Source of the DNA: Phascolarctos cinereus
Taxonomy: Eukaryota > Chordata > Mammalia > Diprotodontia > Phascolarctidae
Reading direction: 5' to 3'
Assembly: GCF_002099425.1 (NCBI RefSeq)
Contig: NW_018344215.1
Span: forward strand, 62,001-126,000
DNA: 64,000 nucleotides
Positions 35,246 through 46,650 of the stretch are shown piece after piece. The notes beneath the pieces were generated by a model that worked only from the letters and a program-made list of their open reading frames with translations, did no database searches and was not told the origin of the DNA. Every line of letters begins with the position of its first letter. Within the stretch, counting starts at the first letter, position 1. The translations under genes and the position numbers were made by a program.

Positions 35246-35742
35246 CCTATGTGCTGATCTGACTATATATTTCAGGTGCTCAGTTACAGCCCAGTTCCCT
35301 GTGTCTGCATGGTAGCAGTCAAGGTATCCTATTATCTGAAGAGTTTACATCCAATGAGGAACCACATCTAGAACAAAAGAAAGAGGTCTGGAAAAGAAGG
35401 CAGGGAAGATGGCCAGATGGACTCTTAATGCTAGTGTCCAGCAGGATCTCAATCACTCATGAGGCTATAACTAGGAGCAGACTTCTCACAGCACCGCCTC
35501 ACCCAGTATTACGGCAATAAACATAATAGTTAAGACAAAGGAAAAAGGCATCTAAAAAAGCCAAACTTCCGAAGTAAGTGACCTGGGGGATAGGGGAAAG
35601 GACAGGTGGAGTTCACTACTGCCCCCAACATGTTCACTGTCCCTATCCAGCCATTCTGGGAACAAGAGGCCAGTGCTAAATGACACTCCCTTTTCCATTT
35701 AGCTATGTGGAAGATTAATGGGGCTTCATGTTTATCTTACTT
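35246..35742. other. lipase intron 3, unassigned
   Basis: No gene or repeat recognised up to the HAL1 target duplication. Confidence 0.4.
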
Positions 35743-35758
35743 CAAAATCCTTGTCCTG
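35743..35758. repeat. HAL1 target-site duplication, left copy
   Basis: The 16-mer caaaatccttgtcctg is repeated exactly at 38756-38771. Confidence 0.93.
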
Positions 35759-38755
35759 GGGCGGAGCCAAGATGGCGGAGTGAAAGCAGTGACTTGCTTG
35801 AGCTCTCCCCAAACCCTCCAAATACCTAAAAAAATGGCTCTAAACAAATTCTGAAGCAGCAGAACCCACAAAAAGACAGAGTGAAACAAATTTCCAGCCC
35901 AAGACAACCTGGATGATTGATCAGAAAGGTTTATCGTGCCAGGCTGGGAGCGCAATACAGCGCAGCGTGGGTGCGCAGGCCACAGCGAACCTGGAGCACG
36001 CCTCAGAGGACTGAATCTCGGGCAGCTGTGGAGGTTTCCAGACTCCTCAATCCACAATGCCAAAGACAACTTAGAAGGTCAGTGGGAAAAGTCTGTTTCT
36101 GTGTGCTGAGAAGGAAGGCGGGGTTTCAGCTCCATTCCCCAAGAGGGTGGCCCTGGGCGGAGCAGCTGCTTCCGGAGCTTCTGGCCCACAGACTGAGGGG
36201 GAATCCAGTGGCTGATCAGAGAGGGACTGCAGGGATCTCTTTGCCAGTGCTGAGGCAGGAATCTCTTCCTTTGCCTGTATTTGGATCTGGGTCACAGTTC
36301 TGGGCGGCAGTGCTGGGGTGAGGAGGAACGCTGGCATGGTGGAGCTTGTAGTGGCTGTGGAGAGGAAGCCCTCCTCACAGTTACAGGACAGAAAGGAAGT
36401 ACTTGTAGTCGCAGGCCAGGAAAGGAATAAACACCTCGCCCCTTATCATACCACCTTGGAAGAACTGAAAATTTACAGGTCCCTACAAGTATCTCTGAAA
36501 ACAGCTGTACAAACCCCCTGAAGCTTGGGACAGTACATTCTCCACACTGGAAGCAGACTCTTACCTTAACAAAGAGTTTAAAACTCAAGTAATTGGCTGG
36601 GATCATGAGCAAGCAGCAAAAAGAGTCAGACTATATTATCTTACTTTGGTGAAAAGAAGATCAAAATATACAACCAGAAGAAGACAACAAAGTCAAAGCT
36701 CCTACATCCAAAGCCTCCAAGAAAAATACAAATCAGTCCCAGGCCTTGGAAGAGCTCAAAAGGGATTTTGAGAAGCAAGTAAGGGAAGTAGAGGAAAAAC
36801 TGGGAAGAGAAATGAGAGTGATGCAAGAAAATCATGAAAAACAAGTCAACAGCTTGCTAAAGGAGACCCAAAAAAATACTGAAGAAATAACACCTTAAAA
36901 AATAGCCTAACCCAAATGGCAAAAGAGGTCCAAAAAGCCAATGAGGAGAAAAATGCCCTAAAAAGAAAAATTGGCCAAATGGAAAAGGAAGTCCAAAAGA
37001 TTACTGAAGAAAATACTTCCTTAAAAATTAGAATAGAGCAATTGGAAGCTAGTGACTTTATGAGAAATCAAGACACTGTAAACAAATCCAAAAGAATGAA
37101 AAATTAGAAAACAATGTGAAATATCTCATTGGAAAAACAACTGACCTGGAAAATAGATCCAGGAGAGAGAATTTAAAAATTATTGGACTATCTGAAAGCC
37201 ATGATCAAAAAAAGAGCCTAGACATCATCTTTCAAGAAATTATCAAGGAAAACTGCCCTGATATTTCAAGAACAAGGGGCAAAATAGAAATTGAAAGAAT
37301 CTCCTCCTGAAAGAGATCCCCAAAGGAAAACTCCTAGGAATATTGTAGCCAAATTCCAGAGTTCCCAGGTCAAGGAGAAAATATTACAAGCTGCCAGAAG
37401 GAAACAATTCAAGTACTGTGGAAACACAATCAGGATAACACAAGATTTAGCAGCTTCTACATTAAAGGACCGCAGGGCATGGAATATAATATTCCAGAGG
37501 GCAAAGGAGATAGGATTACAACCAAGAATCACCTACCCAGCAAAACTGAGTATAATCCTTCAGGGGAAAAAATGGTCATTCAGTGAAATAGAGGACTTTC
37601 AAGCATTCCTGATGAAAAGACCAGAGCTGAATAGAAAATTTGACTTTCAAATACAGGACTCAAGTGGAACATGAAGAGGTAAACAGGAAAGAGAAATCAT
37701 AAGAGACTTATTAAGATTGAACTGTTTACATTCCTGCATGGAAAGATATTTATAACTCATGAGACCTTTGTCAGTATTAGGGTAGTTGGAGGAAAAAAAA
37801 TGTATATGTATAGTGTGTGTGTGTGATAGATAGATAGATAGATATATAGATAGATAGATAGATAGAAGGCACAGGGTGAGTTGAAGATTAAGGGGTCATA
37901 TCTGGAGAATAAAATTAAGGGATGAGGAGGATTATACTCAAGAAGAAGAAAGGGAGAGGTAGAATGGGGTAAATTATCTCACAAAAAAAAAACAGAAAAG
38001 TCTCTTACAGTGGAGGGGAAACGGGGGAAGGTGAGAGGGAATGATGAATCTTATTACCATAGGATTTGGCTTAAGGAGGGAATAACATACACATTCATTT
38101 GGGTATGGAAATCTGTCTTACCCTACAGAAAATAGGGGAGAAGGGGACAAGAGAGCAGGGGGATGATAGAGAGGAGGGCAGATTGGGAAAGGGTAATCAG
38201 AAGTAAATACTTCTGAGGAGGAACAGGGTCAACAGAAAGAATAGAATAAATGGGAGGGCAGGATAGGATTAAGGGAAATAGAGTTAGTTTTTCACAACAT
38301 GTCTACTATGGAAGTAATTTGCATAACTGCACATGTACAACCTATATTGAGTTGCTTGCCTTTTCAATGAGGGTGGGTGGGGAGGGAGGAAGAAAGAAAA
38401 TTTGAAACCTAAAGTTTTAAAGACATATGTTTAAAAAAAAAAGTTTTCACATGCTACTGGGAAACAAGAAATACAGGAAATGGGGTACAGAAGTCTATCC
38501 TGCCCTACAGGAAAATAGAAGGGGAAGGGGATAAGAGAAAGGGGGAGAGAAAGAAAAGAGGGCAGACTAGGGGAAGGGATATTCAGAATGCATGCCATCT
38601 TGGGGTGGGTGGAGGGGGGAGACAGGGTGAAAATTTGGAACTCAAAACTTGTGGAAATGAATGTTGAAAACTACAAATAAATAAATTTATATTAAAAAAA
38701 GTTATAAAACAAGATATGACAATAATCAGTAAAAAGGAAAAGAAAAAAGAAAAAA
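35759..38755 (+). mobile_element. near-complete HAL1 (half-L1) retroposon
   Basis: The element is about 3.0 kb with a 16-bp target duplication on both sides. It starts with the L1-type 5' end 'gggcggagccaagatggcgg', has about 850 bp of 5' UTR, one ORF1-like region (36606-37674) and then about 1 kb of purine-rich 3' UTR ending in an A-rich tail. No reverse transcriptase or endonuclease region is present and none has room to fit, which is the defining HAL1 layout. Such elements are non-autonomous and presumably used L1 enzymes. The copy lies in lipase intron 3, antisense to the gene, 75 bp from the exon 3 donor. A GATA microsatellite (37826-37865) sits in the 3' UTR, and the 3' UTR contains two related tracts (about 38100-38400 and 38480-38690). 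Confidence 0.9.
36606..37674 (+). pseudogene. HAL1/L1 ORF1 (RNA-binding chaperone), broken
   Basis: It opens with MSKQQKESDY, meets an in-frame TGA about 15 codons in, then shows a charged coiled coil (DFEKQVREVEEKLGREMRVM; later MEKEVQKITEENTSLKIRIE). An RRM-type stretch (RSRRENLKIIGLSE) follows, and then a C-terminal domain (FKYCGNTIRITQDLAASTLK, ITYPAKLSIILQGKKWSF) ending at TGA near 37672. The pieces lie in several frames, so at least three frameshifts or stops separate them. Order and length fit L1 ORF1p. Confidence 0.88.
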
Positions 38756-38771
38756 CAAAATCCTTGTCCTG
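38756..38771. repeat. HAL1 target-site duplication, right copy
   Basis: Exact copy of 35743-35758, following the A-rich tail. Confidence 0.93.
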
Positions 38772-38846
38772 ACCTGACTGTATTTTCTTTTGGAAAGATA
38801 AGTGCTTCAGATCTGAGGCAGTCTCTCATTTTGAATGAAATCCTAC

Positions 38847-38964
38847 CTGAGCTGTTGGTATGATTTTTTCCATAAGGAACCCCATAAACCCCTAGGATGT
38901 AACCATCTTCAGTCATAGCCTCATAGTCTTCACTGGGGTAGCCCCAGTATGTTATCATTTCACT
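38847..38964 (-). pseudogene. LIPJ: lipase exon 3 (open)
   Basis: 118 bp, the family size. Acceptor 'gttttccccctcag' and donor GTAGGA. It reads SEMITYWGYPSEDYEAMTED, then GYILGVYGVPYGKNHTNSS, with the phase needed to join exon 4 as ...[10 protein letters not shown]. This is the N-terminal region after the signal peptide. The upstream signal-peptide exon was not found between here and the RNLS promoter; human LIPJ is also described without a classical signal peptide. Confidence 0.93.
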
Positions 38965-39209
38965 CTGAGGGGGAAAACGGATTTTTTTTTAATGATTTTT
39001 AAAAATTTTTTATCCTGAACAAACATCAAATGGAATAGGCCTTTGACTACACATTGCAGGACAGAAAAAAGGGTCATACATGAAATTTCAGGTCTCTATT
39101 AAGAAGAGCTTGTACATAATTTCTTTTTAAGAATATATAAAAAAAAATTAACCTATAGCTTTCAAAGCTGCTCTGTTTACCTGGATATCTTTCTTTTCTC
39201 TCCAAAAAA
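38965..39209. other. unassigned, upstream of first visible lipase exon
   Basis: T-rich sequence with homopolymer runs; nothing recognised. Confidence 0.4.
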
Positions 39210-40588
39210 AAAAAAAAGATGCCCCAATGATCTTTTGTCTGTTTTTTTGCTAGACTAATTCAATTTCTCCCTCCCCTCCTCCATCAGCAAAACCAAAAAA
39301 GCCTTTCTAAACAATATACAGTCAAGTAAATCAGATTCACACATGCGTGTCTTACTCTTCATCTTCAGTGCATCACATCTGTCAAGAGGTGGGCAGCAAT
39401 CTTCGTTATCAGTCTTCTGGAATTACAGTTGGCTATGGCGTTGATCAGAGTTCTCAAATCTCTCAAAGTTATTTGTAGTTACAGGGCTACTGTTCTTGCG
39501 CGAGTTATTCTTCTGATTCTTCTCCCTTCACTCTGTTTAGTTCACACTAGTCTTCCTAGGCTTCTCTGAATCCATCCAGTTCAGTATTTCTTATAGCACA
39601 ATAAGACTCCATTACATTCACAGACCACAATCTGTTTAGCCGTTCCCCAACAGTTCTTTGTTCCTACAAAAAGAGCTGCTACAAAGAATCTGTAGATATG
39701 GATCCTTTTCCTCTTTTTTTCATCTCTTCAAGGTTTAAACCGGTAGGTAGCGCACTTACTGTCTGATTTTCAAAACTGCCAGTTCACATTCTTTGACCAC
39801 TTATCTATTAAAGAATGCCTGTTATTCTTAGAAGTTTGAACAGTTCTTTATGAATCTTGGATATGAAATCTTTATCAGAAAACCTCGAAGATTTTTTTTC
39901 CTTCAGTTACTTGTTTCCCTTCTAATTTTAGCTACGTTGGTTTTGTGACAAAGTTTTAAATTTCATATGATCAAACTTGTTTATTTTCTCTGATCCCTTT
40001 TTGGTCATGGACTTTTTCTCCCTCTAACTTATGAGATCACCTTTTATATCTAAATCATAAATCTCTTTGGAGCTTTTCTTGGCACATCATGCCGGAAGAT
40101 GGTCTACACCTGGTTTCTACTAATACGCTTTCCAGTTTTTCCAGCAATTTTCGTCAAATGATTAATTATTGCCACAGTAATTAATTAGGGTCTTTGGGGT
40201 CATCAGACACTAGACTGCTTACTGCATTCACTTGTTTCTGTATAATGTGTACTACTGATTGACCTATTTTTTAAGTATGAAATCATTTTGACGATTACTC
40301 TTTTATAGTGTACTTTAAAGATGCCTAGTCGCTCTTCTTTCTTACTTATTTTCATTATTTCTTTTGAAATTCTTGACCTCTTAATTCACAGGAAAAGTTT
40401 TGCTACTATTGTTCTAGCTCTATAAAATAATCCTTTGGTAGTTGGATTGGTATGTCACTGAATAAATTAATTTAGATAGCATTAAAACTTTATCATATTA
40501 GCACAACTTATCTATGAGCTAATTAATATTTTTCAATTATTTAAGTCTGTCATTATTTCTATAAAGAATGTTTTGCAGTTACATTCTT

Positions 40589-40721
40589 TTTTTTTTTTTT
40601 GGTGAGGCAATTAGGGTTAAGTGACTTGCCCAGAGTCACATAGCTAGTGAGTGTTATGTGTCTGAGACCAGATTTGAACTCAGGTCCTCCTGACTCCAGG
40701 GCCAGTGTTCTATTCACTTGT
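40589..40721 (-). mobile_element. SINE nested in L1, head truncated
   Basis: Antisense copy with 'aagtgacttgcccagagtca' and 'actccagggccagtgttc', lacking the usual head. The 12-bp duplication agttacattctt lies at 40577-40588 and 40722-40733. Confidence 0.93.
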
Positions 40722-41196
40722 AGTTACATTCTTATAGTTTCAGTATGCATCTTGGTAGATAGACTCTCAAGTAGTTTATACATTCTGCAGTTATTCTGAA
40801 TCAATTTCTTTCTATACCTTCTTGCTAGATTTTGTTAGTAATATATAGAAATGCTGATTATTTCCACGGATTTATTTTATACCCTGCAATTTGATTATTT
40901 TTAAATTAAATTTTAGTTGACTAAGAATTTTGAGCTAAATCAATCATATCTGCAAAAGCATAAGTTTTGTATTGTTTATATCTTTTATTTGCTCAATTTA
41001 TTTTTCTTATATTATTTCTACAGATAGCATTTCTAGATATATAAATATTAAATAGTAGTTGTGATAACAGGCATCTTTAAAAAAAAATCCCCTAATCTTA
41101 CTGTAAGGCATTCAACATTTTTTTTTCCCAGAACATACAATGTTTGCTCCAGGCTTTAAATAGCTACTACTTACCATGTTGAAGAAAAGTCCATTT

Positions 41197-41352
41197 TGGG
41201 GAAGCTAGGTGGCACAGCAGGCAGAGCTCTGGCCTTGGAGTCAGGAGGACCTGAATTCAAATCTGACCTCAGACTCTTGAAATTTACGAGCTGTGTGACT
41301 CTGGGCAAGTCACTTAATCCTGACTGCCTCACCAAAAAAAAGCAAAAAAAAA
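41197..41352 (+). mobile_element. tRNA-like SINE nested in L1
   Basis: Head 'ggggaagctaggtggcacag', 'ggagtcaggaggacctgaat', 'ctctgggcaagtcacttaat', A-rich tail. Flanks aaaagtccatt and aaaagtctatt look like a target duplication with one change. Confidence 0.93.
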
Positions 41353-41904
41353 AAAGTCTATTCGTTCCTGTGCTTTCTGGAGTTTGGTGGTGGATTTGCT
41401 GGGGCATTTTGTCAAAAGTCCTTTTAACATCAATTTATTGAATCATCTGGCTTAATTTTTTTATTAATATGGTCTATGTTGTTTTTAATATATTAAACCA
41501 ACCCTATTTACCTGGTATAAATTCAACCTAGACATAGTGTACATAATTTTGAATATACTGCTATAGACTGTTTGATAATATTTTATTTAATCTTTTTGCA
41601 TCAATGTTCATTAACAATTCTGATCTACAGTTCTCTGCTTTGTCCTCCCCTTGTTCTGGTATCAAGACCACATTTTTATCATAGAAAGCACTGGCAAGGG
41701 TCTCTTTCCCATTTTTGCACATGGTTTAAAAAATTAAAAACCAGAATTAATTTTTCTTTAAATGGATAATATAATTCACCTGTAAATCCATCTTTTCCTG
41801 TTCCCATCCACCACTTACCAGAGCACACTTATGGCTTTTTTTTTGTATGCTAGGTTGTATAAATAATCTATTTTGTTACTCTGGGCATTTTATATTTTCA
41901 TAAA

Positions 41905-42310
41905 TTTTTATCTAGTCAGTAAGCATTTTAACCAGGCCCTGTGCTAAGCGCAGAGATACAAAGAAATACAAGACAAGTTTCTTCCCTTGAGGAGCTCATA
42001 ATTTAATGAGGGAGAAAACAAGAAAACAAATGTGTACAAACAATGTACATAGAGAATCAACAGGAAACAATTAACAAAGAGGAGGCACTCAAATTAAGAG
42101 GGATTGGGCAAGGCTTCCTGTAGAAGATGGGGTTTTAGCTTGGACTTGAAGGAAACCAGTGAAGCCAGGTGGTAGAAATGAGGGCAAGAGCATTTCAGGC
42201 ATGAGGAACGGCCAGAGCAAATGCCAAGAGTTGGAGTGCCTTGTTGGTGGAACAGGTACAAGGAGGCCAGTGTCACTCACTCAAAAAGAGGGGAAGGGGA
42301 AGGAATGTAA
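41905..42310 (-). mobile_element. L2 LINE 3' region inside the antisense L1
   Basis: 'aaccaggccctgtgctaagc', 'cccttgaggagctcataatt', 'aggcttcctgtagaagatgg', 'catttcaggcatgaggaacg', 'gaggccagtgtcactcact' match the reverse-complemented L2. L1-like sequence resumes on both sides. Confidence 0.8.
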
Positions 42311-42559
42311 AGTGTAAGAAGAATGGACTATTACATCTATGTCACCAGTTTTGTTGCTATAATTTCTGACAGTTTCCTTTATTTCTTTTGAACTCTTTTT
42401 CATTTTTGTTAAGAACAGTTTAGATTTTCTCTTTTGAAAAATCAAATTTACTTTATCTATTTTACTAGTTTTTTTCAAAGAAATGGGTCTTAGTTGTATT
42501 TACAGATTCAGTGTTTGTTTTGTGCTTTCAATTTAAAAAAAAAGTTTTTATCAATATTT

Positions 42560-43090
42560 TATGTTTCTCATATTACCACAGTTATCTCAATTATCTCTTC
42601 TACTTTTCTTCCTGGACAGTCATCCCATATGACAAATACTATTTTTTAGAGAGGAAAAAAAAAGCTTGGTACAACTGATCTATACACTAAAAAAGTTTGA
42701 AAACATGTGCCACATGTAACCCCTGGAGACCTCTCCCCTCCACCGGGGGTGGATTGGGGGTGGTTTCTCATCTCTCTTCATTCAAGTCCTACTTGATCTT
42801 TATAATTTTGTTAAATTTATTTTTGATCTTTTGGTGTGTCACTGTTCTTTCCATTTATATTGTGTGCAGTCAAGTGTGTATCGCAATTGGGTGTCATCTT
42901 CTTGGCTCTGCATCAGTTCATTATACATGTATGTTCCCAAGCTTCTTTGTAATCAAACACATTACTTCTTATGGCATGTTTCATTACATTCGCGCACCAT
43001 AATTTGTTATGCCATTCTCCAATCGATGGGCATCTACTCTGTTTCCAATTCTTAGCTATCACAAAAAGTGCTGCTATAAATATTTTGGGG
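42560..43090 (-). mobile_element. second L1 3' end inserted in the antisense L1
   Basis: 'tctttccatttatattgtgt', 'cttcttatggcatgtttcat', 'ttctccaatcgatgggcatc' and 'gtgctgctataaatatttt' repeat the L1 3' region already seen at 39300-39700, so this is a separate 5'-truncated copy. Boundaries are approximate. Confidence 0.65.
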
Positions 43091-44340
43091 GACTTTTTTC
43101 TTTTGACGGCTTCTTTGAGATGTATATGCTTTTAATTTTATTAATCTCTTCTTTGACTTTCAGGACTTCTAGTCTGGTGTTAAATTGAGGGGGCCTGATT
43201 TGTTCCTTTTCTAGTAGTTTTTTTAGCAGCATGCCCAATTCACTGATTTATTCTCTCTTTTATCATTGAATGTGTTTAAAGTTGTTAACTTTTCTTCTAA
43301 GGATAGCTTTAGCTGTATCCCACAGATTTTGGAATGCCATTATTGTCATTCTCTATGATTAAATTGTCTATCATTTCTATGATTTGTTCTTTTGCCCATT
43401 AATTCTTTAGGTTTATTACTTGGTTACCAATTATTTTTAACATTTGTTTAAAGGCCCTTAACTGAATAAATTTTTTATTGTATTGTGGTCAATAAAGGCT
43501 CTATTTAGTATTTCTGCTCTTTTGCATTTGCTTGTGAAGTTTTTATTCCTTGATATAGAGGTGCCACCTGTGGCTGACGCATATGTAAATTCTATTTTGC
43601 TTCCATTCAGTATTCTACCAGATATCGATCATCTCTAATTTTTCCAAAGTTCTATTCAAGTCTTAAAGAGATGCACAGAAGTCACTCATATTATAGTTTT
43701 GCTATCTGTTTCTCTATGATTTTTTCCTTTAATCATTTTGGTGGATATATGTGTATGTATAGTACTGATATTGACTCATTATCTATAGTGCCTTTAATCA
43801 TAGAATAATTTTTTGTATCTTTTAGCTGTCTATTTTTATTTTATGTGAAATGATTACTGCACCTGCTTTGTTTAAATTCACCTGAAGCATAACAGATTCT
43901 TCTTCAGTCTCTTATTTTAAATATATGTGAATCTTTATGTTTCCTTTAAATTAACATATTGTTGGATTCTGCCTTCTAATCTATTCTGCTATACTTTTCC
44001 TCTTAATAAGGAAGTTCATCCTATTCATGTTCACAATTATAATTGTCATGTCTTCATTCATCATATCCTCTTGTATTTTTTCGTGCCTTTGCCTCCTTTC
44101 TCTTGACAATGAAGAAAAAGATAAGGAGAGAAGTTTGCTTAATGTCTGTGATCTATAAATGATATGATAATGCTACCTTGTCCCTCTTATCTTCATTTTG
44201 CCCCACTCTCAATCATAGGATTTTTTTTACTCTTTCTCTCATTACTTTTATTTTCTATACTCCCTTTTCCAATAATTTTTTTCCTTACTGTCATTAGTTT
44301 AAGGTAGTTCAGTGATTCTTAGATTATCTCTCTTTAACCT

Positions 44341-44376
44341 ATTTATATATAGATATTTATACATATATAAATATAA

Positions 44377-44418
<42 letters not shown>
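44341..44418. repeat. (TA)n microsatellite
   Basis: About 75 bp of TA-rich alternation within the antisense L1. Confidence 0.95.
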
Positions 44419-44420
<2 letters not shown>

Positions 44421-45300
44421 CTACTTTATGTCTTCTTTTGCTTTTTTCAAATCTTTTGATTTTGTTTTAATATTTCTTGTTGTCTCATGGACTCACTGAT
44501 TTCTGTTAGACTCATCCCAACTTTCAATTCTTGGATGAGATTTATCACCCTCTACACTAAGGCCTTCACTGTTCTTGTCATTTTTCTCCTCCCCGGCTAT
44601 TCTATTTCATCTCTCATTTCTTTTAGGTTCACTTCTCATCCTTGTGTTTAGGATATTTTTTTCCTCTCTGAGGATCAACTTTAAGTTGTTTCATGTTCTT
44701 CTTCTTTGGAGTTCATCCCTTGAGTTCTTTTCAGTACAAGATGTTTTTTCATTATGTTCAGCATTTTTAAAAACTTATCTTTAGCCTTAGTTTCTGGATT
44801 GGAAGTTTCTGCTTGGGCCAAACACCACTCTCATGCTCCCAGATGACTGGGCTAGGCCTTGTTTGATTCTGAGTTCTGCGACTAAGACTAGGACCTGTCT
44901 TTAAAAGGGACTGTCTGACTTTGCTTTCTGTTGTGGTTGGGGGACAGGCTGCCTAAAGGCTGGGCAAAAGCTCCCTTTCTTGAAAACAGGCTATCTGGAT
45001 GCTCACCTGACCTATCACAGATGGGGATAAGATTTTGTTGGGTACTAACCTGGCCCCGTCTCCATTGAGAATGGGCTGTTTTATACTCCATTTTCTGCCC
45101 ACCTCAGCTTTCTTCACTGTATTCCTCGGAGGATTCTAGAAGTCTTTTCATGCAGTCCTTGGCTACATGAAAGATTCTGTAGCTGATTCTGTCTGGTTTA
45201 CTGCTGTTGTTTCTCATGCATTTTAAGGACTTTACCAAAGTGCTGTAGGGGAAGAGGAACTGAACTCCTCTAGGTCCTAATGAGCGATCATCTTTCCCTA

Positions 45301-46035
45301 ATTCCCAAAGAAGGTAATTTGCAAAAGCTCAAACGTGTTAGCTGGACTCTTTAGAGTTTGAAAGTCTCACTTATCTTTCCTACCACTTCCTGAGAAGATT
45401 AACTTTGCATTCAATTTGTTCTTGGGCACTTGCCTCATTTCTGCCCATCTACTTTCCACCACAAATCAACCTCTCCAGAAACCCTTTCTCCTCGACCCCC
45501 GGCTGTCCTCACCCCTTCAGCAGTCTGGATAGTTATGGTAAGCACTGAGTCACCAAGAGGAAAACCAAGTGAGCCCCTGCTCTCTAGGAGCACACCACAT
45601 AAAGGGGGAGGGGGAGGCTCATTGAGAAATGCACCGAGTCAGAGAAAGGCTGTGACCTGTATCAGTGGAGAGAGTACCCACACCAAGGAAATCCCAACTC
45701 CTGGAGCTTGGTCTAGGTGTGTGTGATGGCCACTCAAAGGCTCCAGACACCTGGCTTGGTCCATCCCCTACGATCCGGCCCCCAGCCCTGCTGCACTTTC
45801 CCAAAAAGACAACGTACAATGTTCATCTTTGCTTCCAGGTTCACGTCTCGATGGGATCGAAGAAAACAACGTGTTGTCCCAGGAAGGAAGATCAAAGACA
45901 CCACTGTCAAAAGGCACCATGTTTGCGATCTGCCAACAAGGAAAGGTTTGCCAATATGGTGACCTGAGTTGTCCGAGAGAGCTAAAGAAGCCATTTGGAC
46001 AGAATCCAATTTTCCAGGGATCCCTTTGCCTTTGC
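45301..46035. other. unassigned, GC-richer stretch with overlapping open frames
   Basis: Open frames of 60-104 codons overlap on both strands at 45430-46048. None resembles a known protein and no splice or start context favours one. More GC-rich than its neighbours. Confidence 0.35.
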
Positions 46036-46270
46036 TAGGAGGTGCCATAGTGCCCAGAACACTGAGCCTGAGGTCAGGAAGACCCGAATCTCAAGCTGGC
46101 CTCAGATACTTGATAGCTGTCTGATCCTGGGCAAGTCATTTACCCTCTGTTTGCCTCATCTATAAAATGGGGATAATAACAGCACTCATTCCTCAGGCTG
46201 TTGTATGGATCAAATAATACTCATAAGGCAAATATATAGGTACATTAAACAATGTTATTATTATTAAATA
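46036..46270 (+). mobile_element. MIR (CORE-SINE), full length, sense
   Basis: 'gaggtcaggaagacccgaat', 'caagctggcctcagatactt', 'gatcctgggcaagtcattta', 'ctataaaatggggataataa' and the tail 'ttattattatta'. Confidence 0.9.
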
Positions 46271-46404
46271 CAGCAAAAGCTCATTAATTCAGACTCCAAC
46301 AAGGGGCAGCTTGTGATCATTCTGGTTCAGCAAGACTCAACAAATAATGTTGTGGTTTTTTTAACCTTCATGTAGTCCATCTCCTCTTTTACAGACGAGG
46401 AAAT

Positions 46405-46650
46405 TGTTGGGGTTCAGCCATTGCAGTTGTGTCTGACTCCTTGTGACCCCATTTGGAGCTTTCTTGGCAAAGACAATGGAATGGCTTGCCATTGCTTCTC
46501 CAGCTCACTTCACAAATGAAGAAACGAAGACAAACAGGGTTGGTGACTTCCTCAGGGTTACACAGCTAGTGAGTGTCTCAGGCCAGATGTGAACTCTGGT
46601 CTTTCTGACTGCAGGCCTGGCACTCCATCCACTGTGCCACCTAGCTGTCA
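46405..46650 (-). mobile_element. SINE with RTE/BovB-like 3' tail, antisense
   Basis: The tail half ('gcagttgtgtctgactcctt', 'gtgaccccatttggagcttt') precedes the reverse-complemented head ('gttacacagctagtgagtgt', 'cactgtgccacctagctgtc'). Same composite as 11195-11440. Confidence 0.9.

Larger units (their letters stand above)
17410..38964 (-). pseudogene. LIPJ: acid lipase, LIPJ/LIPF-like unitary pseudogene
   Basis: AB-hydrolase acid lipases of this family hydrolyse triglycerides and cholesteryl esters. Seven minus-strand exons are visible: 38847-38964 (118 bp), 33222-33420 (199), 24712-24821 (110), 22063-22199 (137), 21616-21760 (145; the family has 147), 19948-20019 (72) and 17410-17632. 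These sizes follow the LIPA/LIPF plan. The serine motif GHSQG, the Asp of VADPED and the His of YYNHL can all be seen. The first four exons are open with matching phases. Exon 7 is frameshifted, exon 8 has a nonsense codon and no AG acceptor, the last exon has an 11-base deletion, and exon 9 and the signal-peptide exon were not found. Head-to-head position beside RNLS is that of LIPJ, and peptides such as [13 protein letters not shown] and NLNM-SRLDVY favour LIPJ over LIPF. Assignment within the family is inference; the family itself is certain. Introns are full of repeats, so this is not a processed copy. Confidence 0.85.
39210..45300 (-). mobile_element. long antisense L1, near full span, heavily interrupted
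   Basis: The + strand reads as reverse-complemented L1 from 3' UTR (39210-39700) through ORF2 ('tgtttagccgttccccaaca', 'tgttctagctctataaaata', 'ctttagctgtatcccacaga' near 43307) to a coiled-coil-like ORF1 region (about 44430-44790). Probable 5' UTR follows to about 45300. It contains SINEs at 40589-40721 and 41197-41352, an L2 piece at 41905-42310, a second L1 3' end at about 42560-43090 and a TA microsatellite. No open frame of useful length remains. The 5' limit is approximate. Confidence 0.72.

Noticed and set aside
35917-36321. 134-codon frame near the HAL1 start
   Set aside because: It lies inside the GC-rich HAL1/L1 5' UTR and has no protein similarity I recognise.
37291-37674. 127-codon frame as a new host protein
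   Set aside because: It is the C-terminal domain of L1-type ORF1 within HAL1.
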